Shown here: positions 18,020-27,138 of the stretch, in pieces
How positions within the stretch are numbered: position 1 is the first letter of the stretch
Layout: the number at the start of each line of letters is the position of its first letter
Assembly: GCA_047601185.1 (NCBI GenBank)
Contig: JASGJS010000001.1
Span: 1,550,001 to 1,614,000 of the forward strand
Direction of reading: 5' to 3'
Length of the DNA: 64,000 nucleotides
From: JASGJS01 sp047601185
Lineage (GTDB): Bacteria; Pseudomonadota; Gammaproteobacteria; JAURND01
Notes under the pieces: model-generated
The model's database searches: none
What the model saw: only the letters and a program-made list of their open reading frames with translations
Told to the model about the DNA's origin: nothing
Translations under genes and position numbers: made by a program

Positions 18020-19018
18020 TTAGCCTTCGGGATAACTGTTTGAAGGAAGACTCAACGAAGCACTCCTTTTTAATTTAACCGCTTTTTTAAATTGATAATC
18101 TTGTAAAGTTTTCTTAAAAAATATGATCAATCCTGAAATACTAAAATCTGGAAGGGAATTAACTGCTGTTTTAAGAGAGAGCGTATATTGTTTAGCTAAA
18201 GCAAAGCGGATCACAAAAATCAACTTTAAATAAAACTTAGCGCTTTTGATCTCTGGATGAAACGCTTCAGCCTCAACCGCCAAAATATCTAACGTCAACA
18301 AATGCTCATCCAAGCTCATTTTTAAATTCTGTTTCATAAAAATTGTGAGATTTTTTTGGTGGCGACGATATCTCACATACACTCCATTCAGATAAACGAT
18401 TTTTCCTTGTGGTTTGCTGAGCATACACTGCAATAAAAATAACCAATCCGAACTGACTTTGATGCGCTCATCAAATCCTCGTTTAGGCACACAATCTGTG
18501 CGGAGCATGACAGAAGGTCCCATCATATAAAATCCATAACCGATTAGATCTCGAATATTGGTTTCTGCGCCTGTTAAACTTTTTTTGGTGGAAGCATAAT
18601 ACAGCGTAGCATTGGTCGCCGAATCAAATACCTCGACATCGTGATGAGTAATGACAATGTTAGGATCATTTTCCATGCACTCTACTTGCTGGCGAATCTT
18701 GTCAGGCAGCATGATATCATCTCCACCCAGCCAAGCAATGTACTTGCCGCGACAGTGTTGTAATGCGCGATTGCAATTACCGGTAATCCCCAAATTCTGA
18801 GAATTGAAAACTGGCTTCAATCGTTCAGGGTATTGTGCTTGAAAGTGCCTGATAATTTCGGACGTTTTATCGGTAGAAGCATCATCAGAAACAATCACTT
18901 CAAGGTTGGAATAATTCTGCGTTAAAGCACTTTGCAAAGTTTCGGCTATAAAGTGTTCTTGATTGTAGCTTAAGATCATAATGGAAACTAAGGGAAGCTG
19001 AAGATCTGTTGCTGTCAT
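18020..19018 (-). CDS. Family 2 glycosyltransferase (GT-A)
   Basis: Transfers a sugar, probably to a growing surface polysaccharide, in the cytoplasm. The GT2 nucleotide-binding motif is SIMILSYNQEHFIAETLQSA, with VSDDASTD at about residues 40-47 and the metal-binding WLGGDD near 95-100. At 332 aa it has no clear membrane helix. Its ATG overlaps the aminotransferase stop as ATGA, so it is the last gene of the coupled sugar operon. The likely donor is the dTDP-3-acylamino-3,6-dideoxyhexose made by the upstream genes; that link is inference from context. Confidence 0.85.
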   Translation of the reverse strand: MTATDLQLPLVSIMILSYNQEHFIAETLQSALTQNYSNLEVIVSDDASTDKTSEIIRHFQAQYPERLKPVFNSQNLGITGNCNRALQHCRGKYIAWLGGDDIMLPDKIRQQVECMENDPNIVITHHDVEVFDSATNATLYYASTKKSLTGAETNIRDLIGYGFYMMGPSVMLRTDCVPKRGFDERIKVSSDWLFLLQCMLSKPQGKIVYLNGVYVRYRRHQKNLTIFMKQNLKMSLDEHLLTLDILAVEAEAFHPEIKSAKFYLKLIFVIRFALAKQYTLSLKTAVNSLPDFSISGLIIFFKKTLQDYQFKKAVKLKRSASLSLPSNSYPEG

Positions 19019-20121
19019 ACGACGACCTCTTTTTGATAAGCTTTTATCACACTCATAATTTTTTGCACAGCCGTTGGTGATAAATGCGGGCCGATGGGAA
19101 GGCTAATAATCGTTTCATGAATTTGTTCGCTGATGGGAAAACTGAGTGTATTCATGGCGCGATAAGCCGCTTGTCGATGAGGTGGAATCGGGTAGTGGAT
19201 TAATGTTTGCACTTGGTTTTGTTCCATCCATTGTTGAAAATGCTGACGCTCTGAGACTCGCAGTACAAAAAGATGCCAAACAGGATCTGCCCAATTAGGC
19301 ACCTTGGGTAAGTGGATTCCCTCTACATCAGCTAATTGGTTTAAATATTCATTTGCCAAATTTTTACGTCGTTCGTTCCACGCATCTAAGTATTTAAGTT
19401 TGACGCGAAGAATAGCCGCTTGAATTTCATCTAGCCGACTATTCACGCCTGCAACTTCATTATAATATTTTTTTTGCGAACCGTAATTGCGTAATAACCG
19501 CACTTTTTGGGCAATGTCTTGGTCATTGGTGGTGACAGCGCCCGCATCACCATAGGCGCCTAAGTTTTTGCCGGGATAAAAACTCCACCCTGCCGCCTGG
19601 CCTAATCCGCCTACACGTTTGCCATGACAATAAGCGCCATGCGCTTGCGCCGAATCTTCAATCACGGGGAGCTGATATTTGGTAGCAATTTGATTAATTG
19701 CTTGCATATCTGCAGGCTGACCATATAAGTGCACGGCGATAATGGCTTTGGTTTTTGGAGTAATGGCAGCTTCGATGAGAGCGGGATTGATATTATATGT
19801 CTGAAGATCGGGTTCCACAGGAACAGGCGTTGCACCGACATATGTGACCGCTAACCAAGTGGCGATGTAGGTATTACTTGGTACAATCACTTCATCCCCA
19901 GCACCAATATCATAAGCGCGCAAAATTAATTCTAAAGCTTCTAGACCATTGCCAACGCCAACACAATATCGGGTATCACAATAGCGCGCAAATTCTGTTT
20001 CGAATGCTTCCAATTCTTGACCTAATAAATACCAGCCCGAGTTGAGCACACGCTGCGTTGCAGCATCTAACTCAGATTGTAATTCTAAATAGGTCGCTTT
20101 CAAATCGAGAAAAGGAATCAT
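19015..20121 (-). CDS. PLP-dependent sugar aminotransferase (FdtB/QdtB type)
   Basis: DegT/DnrJ/EryC1/StrS aminotransferase, 368 aa, expected to convert dTDP-3-keto-6-deoxyhexose to the 3-amino sugar. The active-site Lys is in FYPGKNLGAYGDAGAV, and the cofactor Asp is in VIEDSAQAHGA. The N-terminal FLDLKATYLELQSELDAA is typical of the FdtB/QdtB group. It overlaps the ketoisomerase stop and the glycosyltransferase start by four bases each. Whether the product is Fuc3N or Qui3N cannot be decided from sequence by eye. Confidence 0.9.
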   Translation of the reverse strand: MIPFLDLKATYLELQSELDAATQRVLNSGWYLLGQELEAFETEFARYCDTRYCVGVGNGLEALELILRAYDIGAGDEVIVPSNTYIATWLAVTYVGATPVPVEPDLQTYNINPALIEAAITPKTKAIIAVHLYGQPADMQAINQIATKYQLPVIEDSAQAHGAYCHGKRVGGLGQAAGWSFYPGKNLGAYGDAGAVTTNDQDIAQKVRLLRNYGSQKKYYNEVAGVNSRLDEIQAAILRVKLKYLDAWNERRKNLANEYLNQLADVEGIHLPKVPNWADPVWHLFVLRVSERQHFQQWMEQNQVQTLIHYPIPPHRQAAYRAMNTLSFPISEQIHETIISLPIGPHLSPTAVQKIMSVIKAYQKEVVV

Positions 20122-20531
20122 GTGCTTTGACCTACGACACTGGCTTGAAAATCTTGATAGTCGCGGTAATAGTCATTTTCATCATAATAGTCTGACGCCA
20201 ATACCAAACCGACCGCATCCTTGGAAAAATTTTTCATTTCGTGCCAAATCATGGTATCAATATGAAGCCCAATGCTCGGATCATCTAACGTATAGTGAGC
20301 GGTGTGTTTGCCATCATCCAACATCATTTCGAAACTGCCAGCGACAGGAATAATCAGTTGTTGTAGAGCTTTGTGGGCATGTCCGCCGCGTTCTACATGT
20401 TGTGGCACGCCATAGATATAATAGACGCGTCGAATCGGGAAGGGGATGTTGCGCTCCGCTTCAATAATCCCTAAATTGCCTCTGGGGTCACTAATTTTAA
20501 TTGGCTTAATAAGATAATCTTTCAAACTCAT
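20118..20531 (-). CDS. dTDP-4-keto-6-deoxyglucose 3,4-ketoisomerase (FdtA/QdtA-like cupin)
   Basis: Small cupin of the WxcM/FdtA family (137 aa) that moves the keto group from C4 to C3 of dTDP-4-keto-6-deoxyglucose. The conserved pattern DPRGNLGIIE, then HVERGGHAHKALQQ with active-site histidines, then ASDYYDENDYYRDY at the end, fits the family closely. It sits between the acyltransferase and the aminotransferase. A 120-base gap containing a family C hairpin separates it from the upstream acyltransferase; its stop overlaps the aminotransferase start. Confidence 0.9.
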   Translation of the reverse strand: MSLKDYLIKPIKISDPRGNLGIIEAERNIPFPIRRVYYIYGVPQHVERGGHAHKALQQLIIPVAGSFEMMLDDGKHTAHYTLDDPSIGLHIDTMIWHEMKNFSKDAVGLVLASDYYDENDYYRDYQDFQASVVGQST

Positions 20532-20575
20532 ATGGAATTCTCGTTCATTTATAGGTGACTCTTGTTACTTGTTTA

Positions 20576-20621
20576 CCCCTCATCCGCCCTATCGGGCACC
20601 TTCTCCCACAGGGGGAGAAGG
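20576..20621. repeat. Family C repeat inside the sugar operon
   Basis: The sequence begins CCCCTCATCCGCCCTATCGG and continues into the hairpin CCTTCTCCCACAGGGGGAGAAGG. It interrupts an otherwise end-to-end overlapping operon between the acyltransferase and ketoisomerase genes, so it may reduce read-through or stabilise the upstream message. Confidence 0.8.
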
Positions 20622-20651
20622 AAACAGCTCGCCACTCAAATCTTCATAGCA

Positions 20652-21344
20652 TCAAAAACAAGTTCCTAGTACTTTATGTTTAATGACTGCTGGGATACCC
20701 ATCACTACAGTGCGCTCAGGCACATCTTTCGTCACAACAGCGCCCGCTGCAACTAATGCACCTTTATGAACGACGATATTTGGGAGCAAAGTGGCGCCTA
20801 GTCCGATGGTTGCACCATCTTCTATATGCGGCCCCTTGATTTGTTTATCTGTATACTCACGCGAATAAGCAATAGCATTATCATTGGCTGTTGTCACGCT
20901 CATGGAGATAAAAACATTATCACCAATAATCATGTTACCGGTAATATGGGTTAAATCCATGATTTTAGTATGATGGCCAATTTTAGTATTATAATTGATT
21001 GTCACTTGTCGGCCAATGACACAAAAATTTCCAATTTCCACTTGTTCACGAATGGATACCCCATCACCAATTAACGTGTTTGAGCCAATACTCACATCAT
21101 AATAAATGACGCTGTGAGGGCCAATCGAGCAGTTATCGCCAATGTGAATCACAGGTTGATAAACGGGCTGACGCGCTAATGCACCCGCACCTTTAGGGGG
21201 TTTGCCGAGATAAGCGCCGGGAAAAATTTCGACGTTGTCACCAATTTCAACGCCAGCTTCTATCACAACGTAAGGATGAATAATGACGTTTTGTCCAAGT
21301 TGCACATTTTTAGCAATAATTGCGGTGGAGTGGATAGTATTCAT
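20652..21344 (-). CDS. Left-handed beta-helix N-acyltransferase (FdtC/QdtC-like)
   Basis: Hexapeptide-repeat transferase, 230 aa, expected to acetylate or otherwise acylate the 3-amino group of the dTDP-sugar. Repeated I-G-x-x-x-x units run through most of the length (AKNVQLGQNVIIHPYVVIEA; CSIGPHSVIYYDVSIG). The C-terminal block is GALVAAGAVVTKDVPERTVV. It starts in an ATGA overlap with the rmlA stop. In the pathway order the reaction comes after the aminotransferase even though the gene lies upstream. Confidence 0.87.
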   Translation of the reverse strand: MNTIHSTAIIAKNVQLGQNVIIHPYVVIEAGVEIGDNVEIFPGAYLGKPPKGAGALARQPVYQPVIHIGDNCSIGPHSVIYYDVSIGSNTLIGDGVSIREQVEIGNFCVIGRQVTINYNTKIGHHTKIMDLTHITGNMIIGDNVFISMSVTTANDNAIAYSREYTDKQIKGPHIEDGATIGLGATLLPNIVVHKGALVAAGAVVTKDVPERTVVMGIPAVIKHKVLGTCF

Positions 21345-22240
21345 AAGACACTTAACTCAGTATTTTCATATTGGACTTCGATTAAGATCTGCTTTAAATA
21401 GTGACCATAACTCGTCTTCAATAACGGTTGAATTAAGGCTTCTAATTGCTGTGCGGTAATATAACCCATTCGATAGGCGATTTCTTCTGGACAAGCAATT
21501 TTTAAGCCTTGGCGTTTTTCCAACGTCTGGATAAATAAAGCCGCTTCCAATAAAGAATCATAGGTGCCCGTATCCAACCATGCTTGTCCTCGATTCATTT
21601 TAATCACGTGCAGTTGATTTTTTTCTAAATATTGTTGGTTGATATCTGAAATTTCCAATTCACCGCGTGCTGAGGGGCGCAATTGAGCGGCCATGTCCAC
21701 CACTTGGTTATCATAAAAATACAAGCCTGTTACCGCATAACGTGAACGCGGTTGAGAAGGCTTTTCCACAATACGAGTCGGTTTATTGTTGTCATCGAAT
21801 TCAATAACACCATACCGTTCTGGGTCGTTCACATGATAAGCAAATATTGTTGCGCCTGACTGTTTTGATGCAGCTAAACGTAAATAATGCATTAAATCGG
21901 CGCCGTAAAAAATATTATCTCCTAAAATTAATGCACAATGGCTGGTTTGAATAAATTCTTTACCTAATATGAAGGCCTGTGCTAATCCACCGGGTGATGG
22001 TTGAACTTTATAAGCTATTTGGATACCCCATTGACTTCCATCTCCTAGCAATTGCTGAAAGCGGACAATATCCTGTGGTGTGGAAATTAACAAAATCTCG
22101 CGAATACCCGCTAGCATCAGGGTTGCTAGGGGATAATAAATCATCGGCTTGTCATAGACAGGCAATAATTGTTTGGAAATTGCCTGAGTGACGGGATATA
22201 GCCGTGTACCTGCACCCCCTGCTAAAATAATCCCCTTCAT
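21341..22240 (-). CDS. rmlA: Glucose-1-phosphate thymidylyltransferase RmlA
   Basis: Makes dTDP-glucose, the first step of dTDP-deoxysugar synthesis. I chose ATG 22240 because MKGIILAGGAGTRLYPVT is the standard N-terminus; a longer frame upstream overlaps rmlB and is not conserved. Nucleotide-binding GGAGTRLYPVT is at 8-18, with SKQLLPVYDKPMIYYP following. At 299 aa it has normal length. The ATG overlaps the rmlB stop (ATGA), and the stop overlaps the acyltransferase start. Confidence 0.95.
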   Translation of the reverse strand: MKGIILAGGAGTRLYPVTQAISKQLLPVYDKPMIYYPLATLMLAGIREILLISTPQDIVRFQQLLGDGSQWGIQIAYKVQPSPGGLAQAFILGKEFIQTSHCALILGDNIFYGADLMHYLRLAASKQSGATIFAYHVNDPERYGVIEFDDNNKPTRIVEKPSQPRSRYAVTGLYFYDNQVVDMAAQLRPSARGELEISDINQQYLEKNQLHVIKMNRGQAWLDTGTYDSLLEAALFIQTLEKRQGLKIACPEEIAYRMGYITAQQLEALIQPLLKTSYGHYLKQILIEVQYENTELSVL

Positions 22241-23310
22241 GCTAACACGCTCCGATGGGTATAATTCTCTTCCAGCCATTGGGTGTAATGACCGGTTCTG
22301 ATTTGATTGACCCAATCCCCATGATTTAAATACCAGTCAATTGTAGCGCTCAATCCTTCAGAAAAATTCCAACGAGGTTGCCATCCTAATTCTTGAGAAA
22401 TCTTAGTGATGTCCATCGCATAACGCTGATCATGGCCAGGGCGATCAGTGACGTATTGTATTAAATTGTGATAATAATGAGGATTGGTTTGGGGACGACG
22501 CGATTGTAAAAGATCACAAATCGACTGGACGACCGCTAAATTTGTCCATTCGGCCTGTCCGCCAATATTATAGGATTCGCCCAATCGTCCTTTGGCTAAT
22601 ATGAGCCGAACGGCGGCGCAATGATCACTGACATGCAACCAATCCCGAATATTCTGACCATTGCCATAGATGGGTAAAGGCTTACCTTCCAGAGCATTCA
22701 AACACATCAGAGGGATTAATTTTTCGGGAAATTGAAAAGGACCGTAATTATTGGAGCAATTGGTGATAATAACAGGCACATCGTAAGTATGATAATAAGC
22801 CCGGGCAAAATGATCTGCTGCTGCCTTTGAGGCAGAATAAGGGCTATTGGGCGCATAGGGTGTGCTTTCAGTAAAAGCGGGGGCGGTAGGTGTTAAGCTA
22901 CCATACACTTCATCCGTGGAAATTTGGATAAACCGAAAATTTTCACGCTCATGCGAAGATAGGCCTGCCAAATAATCTCGAGTAATTTCTAAGAGATTGA
23001 ATGTCCCTTGAACATTGGTGGTAATAAAGCCTTGTGGATCTAAAATAGAACGATCAACATGGCTTTCCGCCGCAAAATTTAATAAAGCTCGGGGTTTGTG
23101 TTGCTGCAAAAGGGATTTGATTAAGACAGGATCGGCAATATCACCTTTAATAAAATAAAAACGAGGATCTTGAGCACAGGTCGATAGATTGTGAATATTC
23201 CCTGCGTAAGTGAGTTTATCCACAACCAGAAGGGGTTCTTGTTCTCTGGCTAACCAATCTAAAACAAAATGCGTTCCTATGAAGCCCGCCCCACCTGTCA
23301 CTAGGATCAT
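22237..23310 (-). CDS. rmlB: dTDP-glucose 4,6-dehydratase RmlB
   Basis: NAD-dependent short-chain dehydrogenase-fold enzyme producing dTDP-4-keto-6-deoxyglucose, substrate of the downstream ketoisomerase. NAD motif GGAGFIGTHF is at about 6-15, active-site block STDEVYG is present, and catalytic Tyr-Lys lies in YSASKAA. At 357 aa it is full length. This is the first gene of the minus-strand operon; ppc lies 57 bases upstream in the same direction. A TTGACA at 23349-23354 (minus strand) may be a -35 element, but I see no matching strong -10. rmlC and rmlD are absent here, so the pathway leads to the amino sugar, not rhamnose. Confidence 0.95.
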   Translation of the reverse strand: MILVTGGAGFIGTHFVLDWLAREQEPLLVVDKLTYAGNIHNLSTCAQDPRFYFIKGDIADPVLIKSLLQQHKPRALLNFAAESHVDRSILDPQGFITTNVQGTFNLLEITRDYLAGLSSHERENFRFIQISTDEVYGSLTPTAPAFTESTPYAPNSPYSASKAAADHFARAYYHTYDVPVIITNCSNNYGPFQFPEKLIPLMCLNALEGKPLPIYGNGQNIRDWLHVSDHCAAVRLILAKGRLGESYNIGGQAEWTNLAVVQSICDLLQSRRPQTNPHYYHNLIQYVTDRPGHDQRYAMDITKISQELGWQPRWNFSEGLSATIDWYLNHGDWVNQIRTGHYTQWLEENYTHRSVLA

Positions 23311-23367
23311 GTTCTTATACCCAAAAAAGGCGTTACTTTAGTCAAATTATGCTGTTTTGTCAATCTA

Positions 23368-25953
23368 TTAGGCTGAATTGCGGCTGGCATTGGTATTCGC
23401 TGCTAAAGCTTTTAAAATCATTTTCCGATAAATATTGGCCTGATTTTCATTTTTATCCGCTAATTCATGCCAACGTAATGTCGCGAATTGTTGAATCATC
23501 AGCAAAGGTAACACAATTTCTTCACGTAATTGAATGGATTCTCGTATCAGCGGGTCATTTTCTAATAAAAACCGCTGTTGAGCGATGTCTAATAGCAATG
23601 TTTTCGTTAATTCAGCTTCTGTTCGCAGGGTTTGCCAAAATGTGCCATAACGCTTATCGTTTGCCAAATATTGCGTTAACTCGAAACAGGTTTTTGACAG
23701 GCTCATCATGGTATTTTCTACCAACGTTCTAAAAAACAGTGAGGATTGATATAATTGTTTTAAATTTTCCAATTGACCGACTTGGATGAGTTGTTGTAAT
23801 GCAGTTCCAAAACCAAAATAGCCTGGAATATTTTGTTTAATTTGACTCCATGACCCCACAAAAGGAATTGCGCGTAGGTCGTTGAGCTGAAACGTTTGGC
23901 TTTTTTTACGCGAAGCAGGGCGGCTACCGATATTTAATTCGTTAAAGAAGGGTAAAGGAGTGACATCTAACAAATAGGGAATAAAAAGCGGATTATTTTT
24001 TAAATCCAAGTAGGCTTGATGGCTGTTTTGGGATAATTGTTCTAATAAGTCCCATTGACTTTCAGTTAAATCATTCGACTCTTCAGGAAAAATTAAATCT
24101 TTTAATCCTGCCGTATACAATTGTTCAAGATTATATTTGGCTGAAGCGCGATTACCAAAATTGACGCTAATGGTTTGTCCTTGTACAGTCAGTTGAATTT
24201 GTCGATGATCGATTTTTTGACCGAGCGAACAATAAAAATTATGGGTATTGCCGCCGCCGCGTGCCGGAGGGCCACCACGTCCATCAAAAAAACTGACATT
24301 AATTTTATATTTCTGAGAAATGGCAGTTAAATTCACTTTAGCTTTGTAAATGGACCAATTGGCTGTGACATAGCCGCCATCTTTTGTCCCGTCTGAAAAT
24401 CCAAGCATAATGGTTTGTTGCGCACCGCGGTGTTGCAAATGTTGCTGATAATGCGTATTTTGATACAAGCTTTCCATGATGGTGGCCGCATTCTCTAAAT
24501 CTTCAATACTCTCGAACAAAGGAATAATATCCACCGGCATTGTTTCAGAAAAACCGCCAAAGACTTGTAACAACGTGAATAATTCTAATACATTCAATGC
24601 AGAATGCGTATTACTGATCACATAGCGACACAACCCTTTCGCTCCATTTTCAATTTGGATGGTTTTAATTGCTCGAATGGTTTCGACGCAAGTCTGGGTG
24701 TTAAATTGTCGATGCAGTAGGGTTTTATCGTTAACGAGTACTTGTAAGTCAGCAATTTTTTCATTATCTGAATGGTTAACATAATCGATAGCACAGTGTT
24801 GCATCATTAAAGATATCAAATCACGATGCACGCTTGCGTTTTCTCGAATATCCATCGGTGAAAAATAAAATCCAAAGCACTGCACTTTACCGATAAATTT
24901 TTCTAACGCAGGTAAAAATAGCGCGTTATGTTCTTCAATTAATAATTGCTTTAATTGCAATAAATCTGTCAATAATGCTTCAACCTGCGCATAACCTTCT
25001 AGCGTACAATTGGGATTTTGGGTGGACAATTGCGCATAGAGCAGGGTTTGCTCTAACTTAAATTTAATCTTTTCAAGTGGACTTAACACGCCTTCAAAGG
25101 TGAGTTTTTTAGTCAAATCGTGCAGATCTGCTGCATACAGGCGCAAAATTGTGAATTTTAATAATCGTGCGACTTGTAAAGTGACTTCAGCCGTCACAAA
25201 TGGGTTGCCATCTCGATCACCGCCGGGCCAAAATCCTAATTCTACGGCTTGAAAAGAACGATCTATCATCGGATCAAACGCTTGAATGGTCTGTTCAATT
25301 TTGGATTGCAGTTGCGGGATGACGTGATAAAAAACATGTTCCAAATACCAAACAATACTGCGTGCTTCTTGATAGGGCGTGGGTTTATGGCGATGTTTGA
25401 AAGAGGTTTTACCCATTTGCAATAGCAGTAAACTAATCTGCTTAAGATTATCGCCTTGAAATGCGCGCACCAATTGCGTCAAAATAATTAAAATAGGATC
25501 AGAATAAAATTGAGTGGGGTGAGCAGTCAATACCAATCTGAATTGATAATCTGGCACGACTTTGACGAACTGTGTTTCGCGTTGTTTGTGCAACGTTTTT
25601 GCAATCAAATCGCTTAAAGATCCTGGACCTTTAAGCTGATGGGTCGCAGCAAAGGCGGCATCCTCTACCGCATCAAATAAAACAACCTGCCGCTCAATAA
25701 ATTGCAGCATTTTAAATAGCAGCTCAATTTGATCGTGCTCCTCCAGCCAATGATTATTTTCCTTAAAAAAAGCCTGCACGATGTCAGCAGGTGACCGGTG
25801 TTCTTGAATGGCTTGGTGGCAATATTTAGAAAAAACCGTGAGCAAGGCGCCAGTTTCTTCAGTTTCCCCAAACGGTAAGGTGAGAAAAAGACCATTATAG
25901 AGTCGGTATTTTAAGACGACGTCGTTTTGGAAGTTTTGGAGATGCTTATCCAT
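23368..25953 (-). CDS. ppc: Phosphoenolpyruvate carboxylase, divergent type
   Basis: Carboxylates PEP to oxaloacetate to refill the TCA cycle. At 861 aa it is near the usual 880. The catalytic His145 motif reads VLTAHPTQFYSD where classical enzymes have HPTE. The second signature reads FFDGRGGPPARGGGN (about 553-567) rather than FHGRGGTIGRGG, a version I associate with Bacteroidetes-type PEPC. The C-terminus ends RNSA instead of the classical RNTG. The arginine cluster around GRGG is retained, so activity is plausible, but substrate binding and allostery may differ from E. coli. It is the first gene of a minus-strand run leading into rmlB. Confidence 0.88.
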   Translation of the reverse strand: MDKHLQNFQNDVVLKYRLYNGLFLTLPFGETEETGALLTVFSKYCHQAIQEHRSPADIVQAFFKENNHWLEEHDQIELLFKMLQFIERQVVLFDAVEDAAFAATHQLKGPGSLSDLIAKTLHKQRETQFVKVVPDYQFRLVLTAHPTQFYSDPILIILTQLVRAFQGDNLKQISLLLLQMGKTSFKHRHKPTPYQEARSIVWYLEHVFYHVIPQLQSKIEQTIQAFDPMIDRSFQAVELGFWPGGDRDGNPFVTAEVTLQVARLLKFTILRLYAADLHDLTKKLTFEGVLSPLEKIKFKLEQTLLYAQLSTQNPNCTLEGYAQVEALLTDLLQLKQLLIEEHNALFLPALEKFIGKVQCFGFYFSPMDIRENASVHRDLISLMMQHCAIDYVNHSDNEKIADLQVLVNDKTLLHRQFNTQTCVETIRAIKTIQIENGAKGLCRYVISNTHSALNVLELFTLLQVFGGFSETMPVDIIPLFESIEDLENAATIMESLYQNTHYQQHLQHRGAQQTIMLGFSDGTKDGGYVTANWSIYKAKVNLTAISQKYKINVSFFDGRGGPPARGGGNTHNFYCSLGQKIDHRQIQLTVQGQTISVNFGNRASAKYNLEQLYTAGLKDLIFPEESNDLTESQWDLLEQLSQNSHQAYLDLKNNPLFIPYLLDVTPLPFFNELNIGSRPASRKKSQTFQLNDLRAIPFVGSWSQIKQNIPGYFGFGTALQQLIQVGQLENLKQLYQSSLFFRTLVENTMMSLSKTCFELTQYLANDKRYGTFWQTLRTEAELTKTLLLDIAQQRFLLENDPLIRESIQLREEIVLPLLMIQQFATLRWHELADKNENQANIYRKMILKALAANTNASRNSA

Positions 25954-26075
25954 TTGATATCCATTTAAAAATTACGGTATAGCAAAAAAGTATCCCAATG
26001 TCCATAATGAAACACCTGAATAAGACTTTCAATGGCGATGCGTTATCAGGAAACACTCAAAATTATGGTGTGGTG

Positions 26076-26121
26076 CCTTCTCCCCTCCGTGGGAGAAGGT
26101 GCCGATAGGCGGATGAGGGGG
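26076..26121. repeat. Family C repeat upstream of pilV
   Basis: Inverted orientation relative to the copy at 14316: CCTTCTCCCCTCCGTGGGAGAAGG hairpin, then TGCCGATAGGCGGATGAGGG. It ends four bases before the pilV ATG, so the repeat forms the ribosome-binding region of that gene (GGATGAGGGGGCCTA). Confidence 0.8.
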
Positions 26122-26125
26122 CCTA

Positions 26126-26464
26126 ATGAAAGGTTTCGCATTATTAGAAGTATTATTAGCACTGACTCTACTCGCCTTTGGGTTATTGAATATTTTGGGC
26201 ATGCAGTTTACCGCTACCCGGTACACCCATCAGAGTAATTTGGAAGATCTGGCCTTAACCCAACTCAGCGCCATGATGGATAGGTTGCGAGCCAATCGCA
26301 CGCCTGAAGCCAGACAGCGAGAACTGCAGCAATGGAATAGTCAAAACACCAGCCTATTGCCGTCAGGAATAGGGAATTATACCTGCTTTCAAGACAATTG
26401 TGTGGTGAATCTCCATTGGCAGGATCGAACGCTGCAAGCTTTATCGTTAAGTGGACAATTATGA
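26126..26464 (+). CDS. pilV: Type IV minor pilin PilV
   Basis: Minor pilin that helps prime pilus assembly in the inner membrane and periplasm. A very short leader (MKG) is followed by FALLEVLLALTLLAFGLL, with Glu at position +5 after cleavage, the prepilin peptidase signature. At 112 aa it is somewhat short for PilV. Two cysteines (CFQDNC) near the C-terminus could form a disulfide. It is the first gene of a coupled pilV-pilW-pilX unit, with an ATGA overlap with pilW. Confidence 0.83.
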   Translation: MKGFALLEVLLALTLLAFGLLNILGMQFTATRYTHQSNLEDLALTQLSAMMDRLRANRTPEARQRELQQWNSQNTSLLPSGIGNYTCFQDNCVVNLHWQDRTLQALSLSGQL

Positions 26465-27138
26465 GCGTTAAATCTCAACGAGGAGCAACCTTAATCGAAA
26501 TGATGCTGGCCTGTAGTCTCAGTATCTTTTTATTGACCGGGTTAATGCAAATTTATTTGGCGTGTAAACAAAATATGGATTTACAACAAAGCCAAGCCAA
26601 CATGCAAGAAAGCGGGCATTTTGCGGTGGTTTTTTTGAATCAAGCCATCCGCATGGCGGGTTATGCGAATTGTGGCGGTTCGACGCAGCCGGTGAACCAG
26701 GATTTGGCGATTCAAGGATTTTCTAGTGCATTGCCTCCTTACTTACAGGGTAAAGTGGTGTCGGACACTGACAGTATTGTGATTGGGCTTTGTCAAACAG
26801 AAAATGGCAAAACCCAATTTGTGCAAAAAGCGTTTTTTATCAGCCCCACCACGCGAAAAAACAGTGTAGGGCAAACCATTACGGCTTTGTATGAGATGCC
26901 AATCAATAGCGATAAAGCTGAATTGGTGCCTGATGTGACGCATATGCAGATTCAATATGGCATCAGTGCTAAATCCTCTATCACGAGCATTGACAGGTAT
27001 GTGCCAGCTGCTCAAGTGGGAGATTGGCATCAGGTACGTGCCGTTCAAATCAGTTTACTCGTTCAATCAGAAAAACCGCGTTTAAGATTGGCAAGTCAAC
27101 ACTGGTTCACTTATATCGCACTCAGAGAGCGACCATGA
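26461..27138 (+). CDS. pilW: Type IV minor pilin PilW
   Basis: Minor pilin/assembly protein, 225 aa. ATG 26461 overlaps the pilV stop as ATGA; the longer upstream frame is not needed. The leader MSVKSQRG precedes ATLIEMMLACSLSIFLLTGL, with Glu+5. The body has the PilW pattern around ESGHFAVVFLNQAIRMAGYA. The stop overlaps the pilX start. Confidence 0.87.
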   Translation: MSVKSQRGATLIEMMLACSLSIFLLTGLMQIYLACKQNMDLQQSQANMQESGHFAVVFLNQAIRMAGYANCGGSTQPVNQDLAIQGFSSALPPYLQGKVVSDTDSIVIGLCQTENGKTQFVQKAFFISPTTRKNSVGQTITALYEMPINSDKAELVPDVTHMQIQYGISAKSSITSIDRYVPAAQVGDWHQVRAVQISLLVQSEKPRLRLASQHWFTYIALRERP

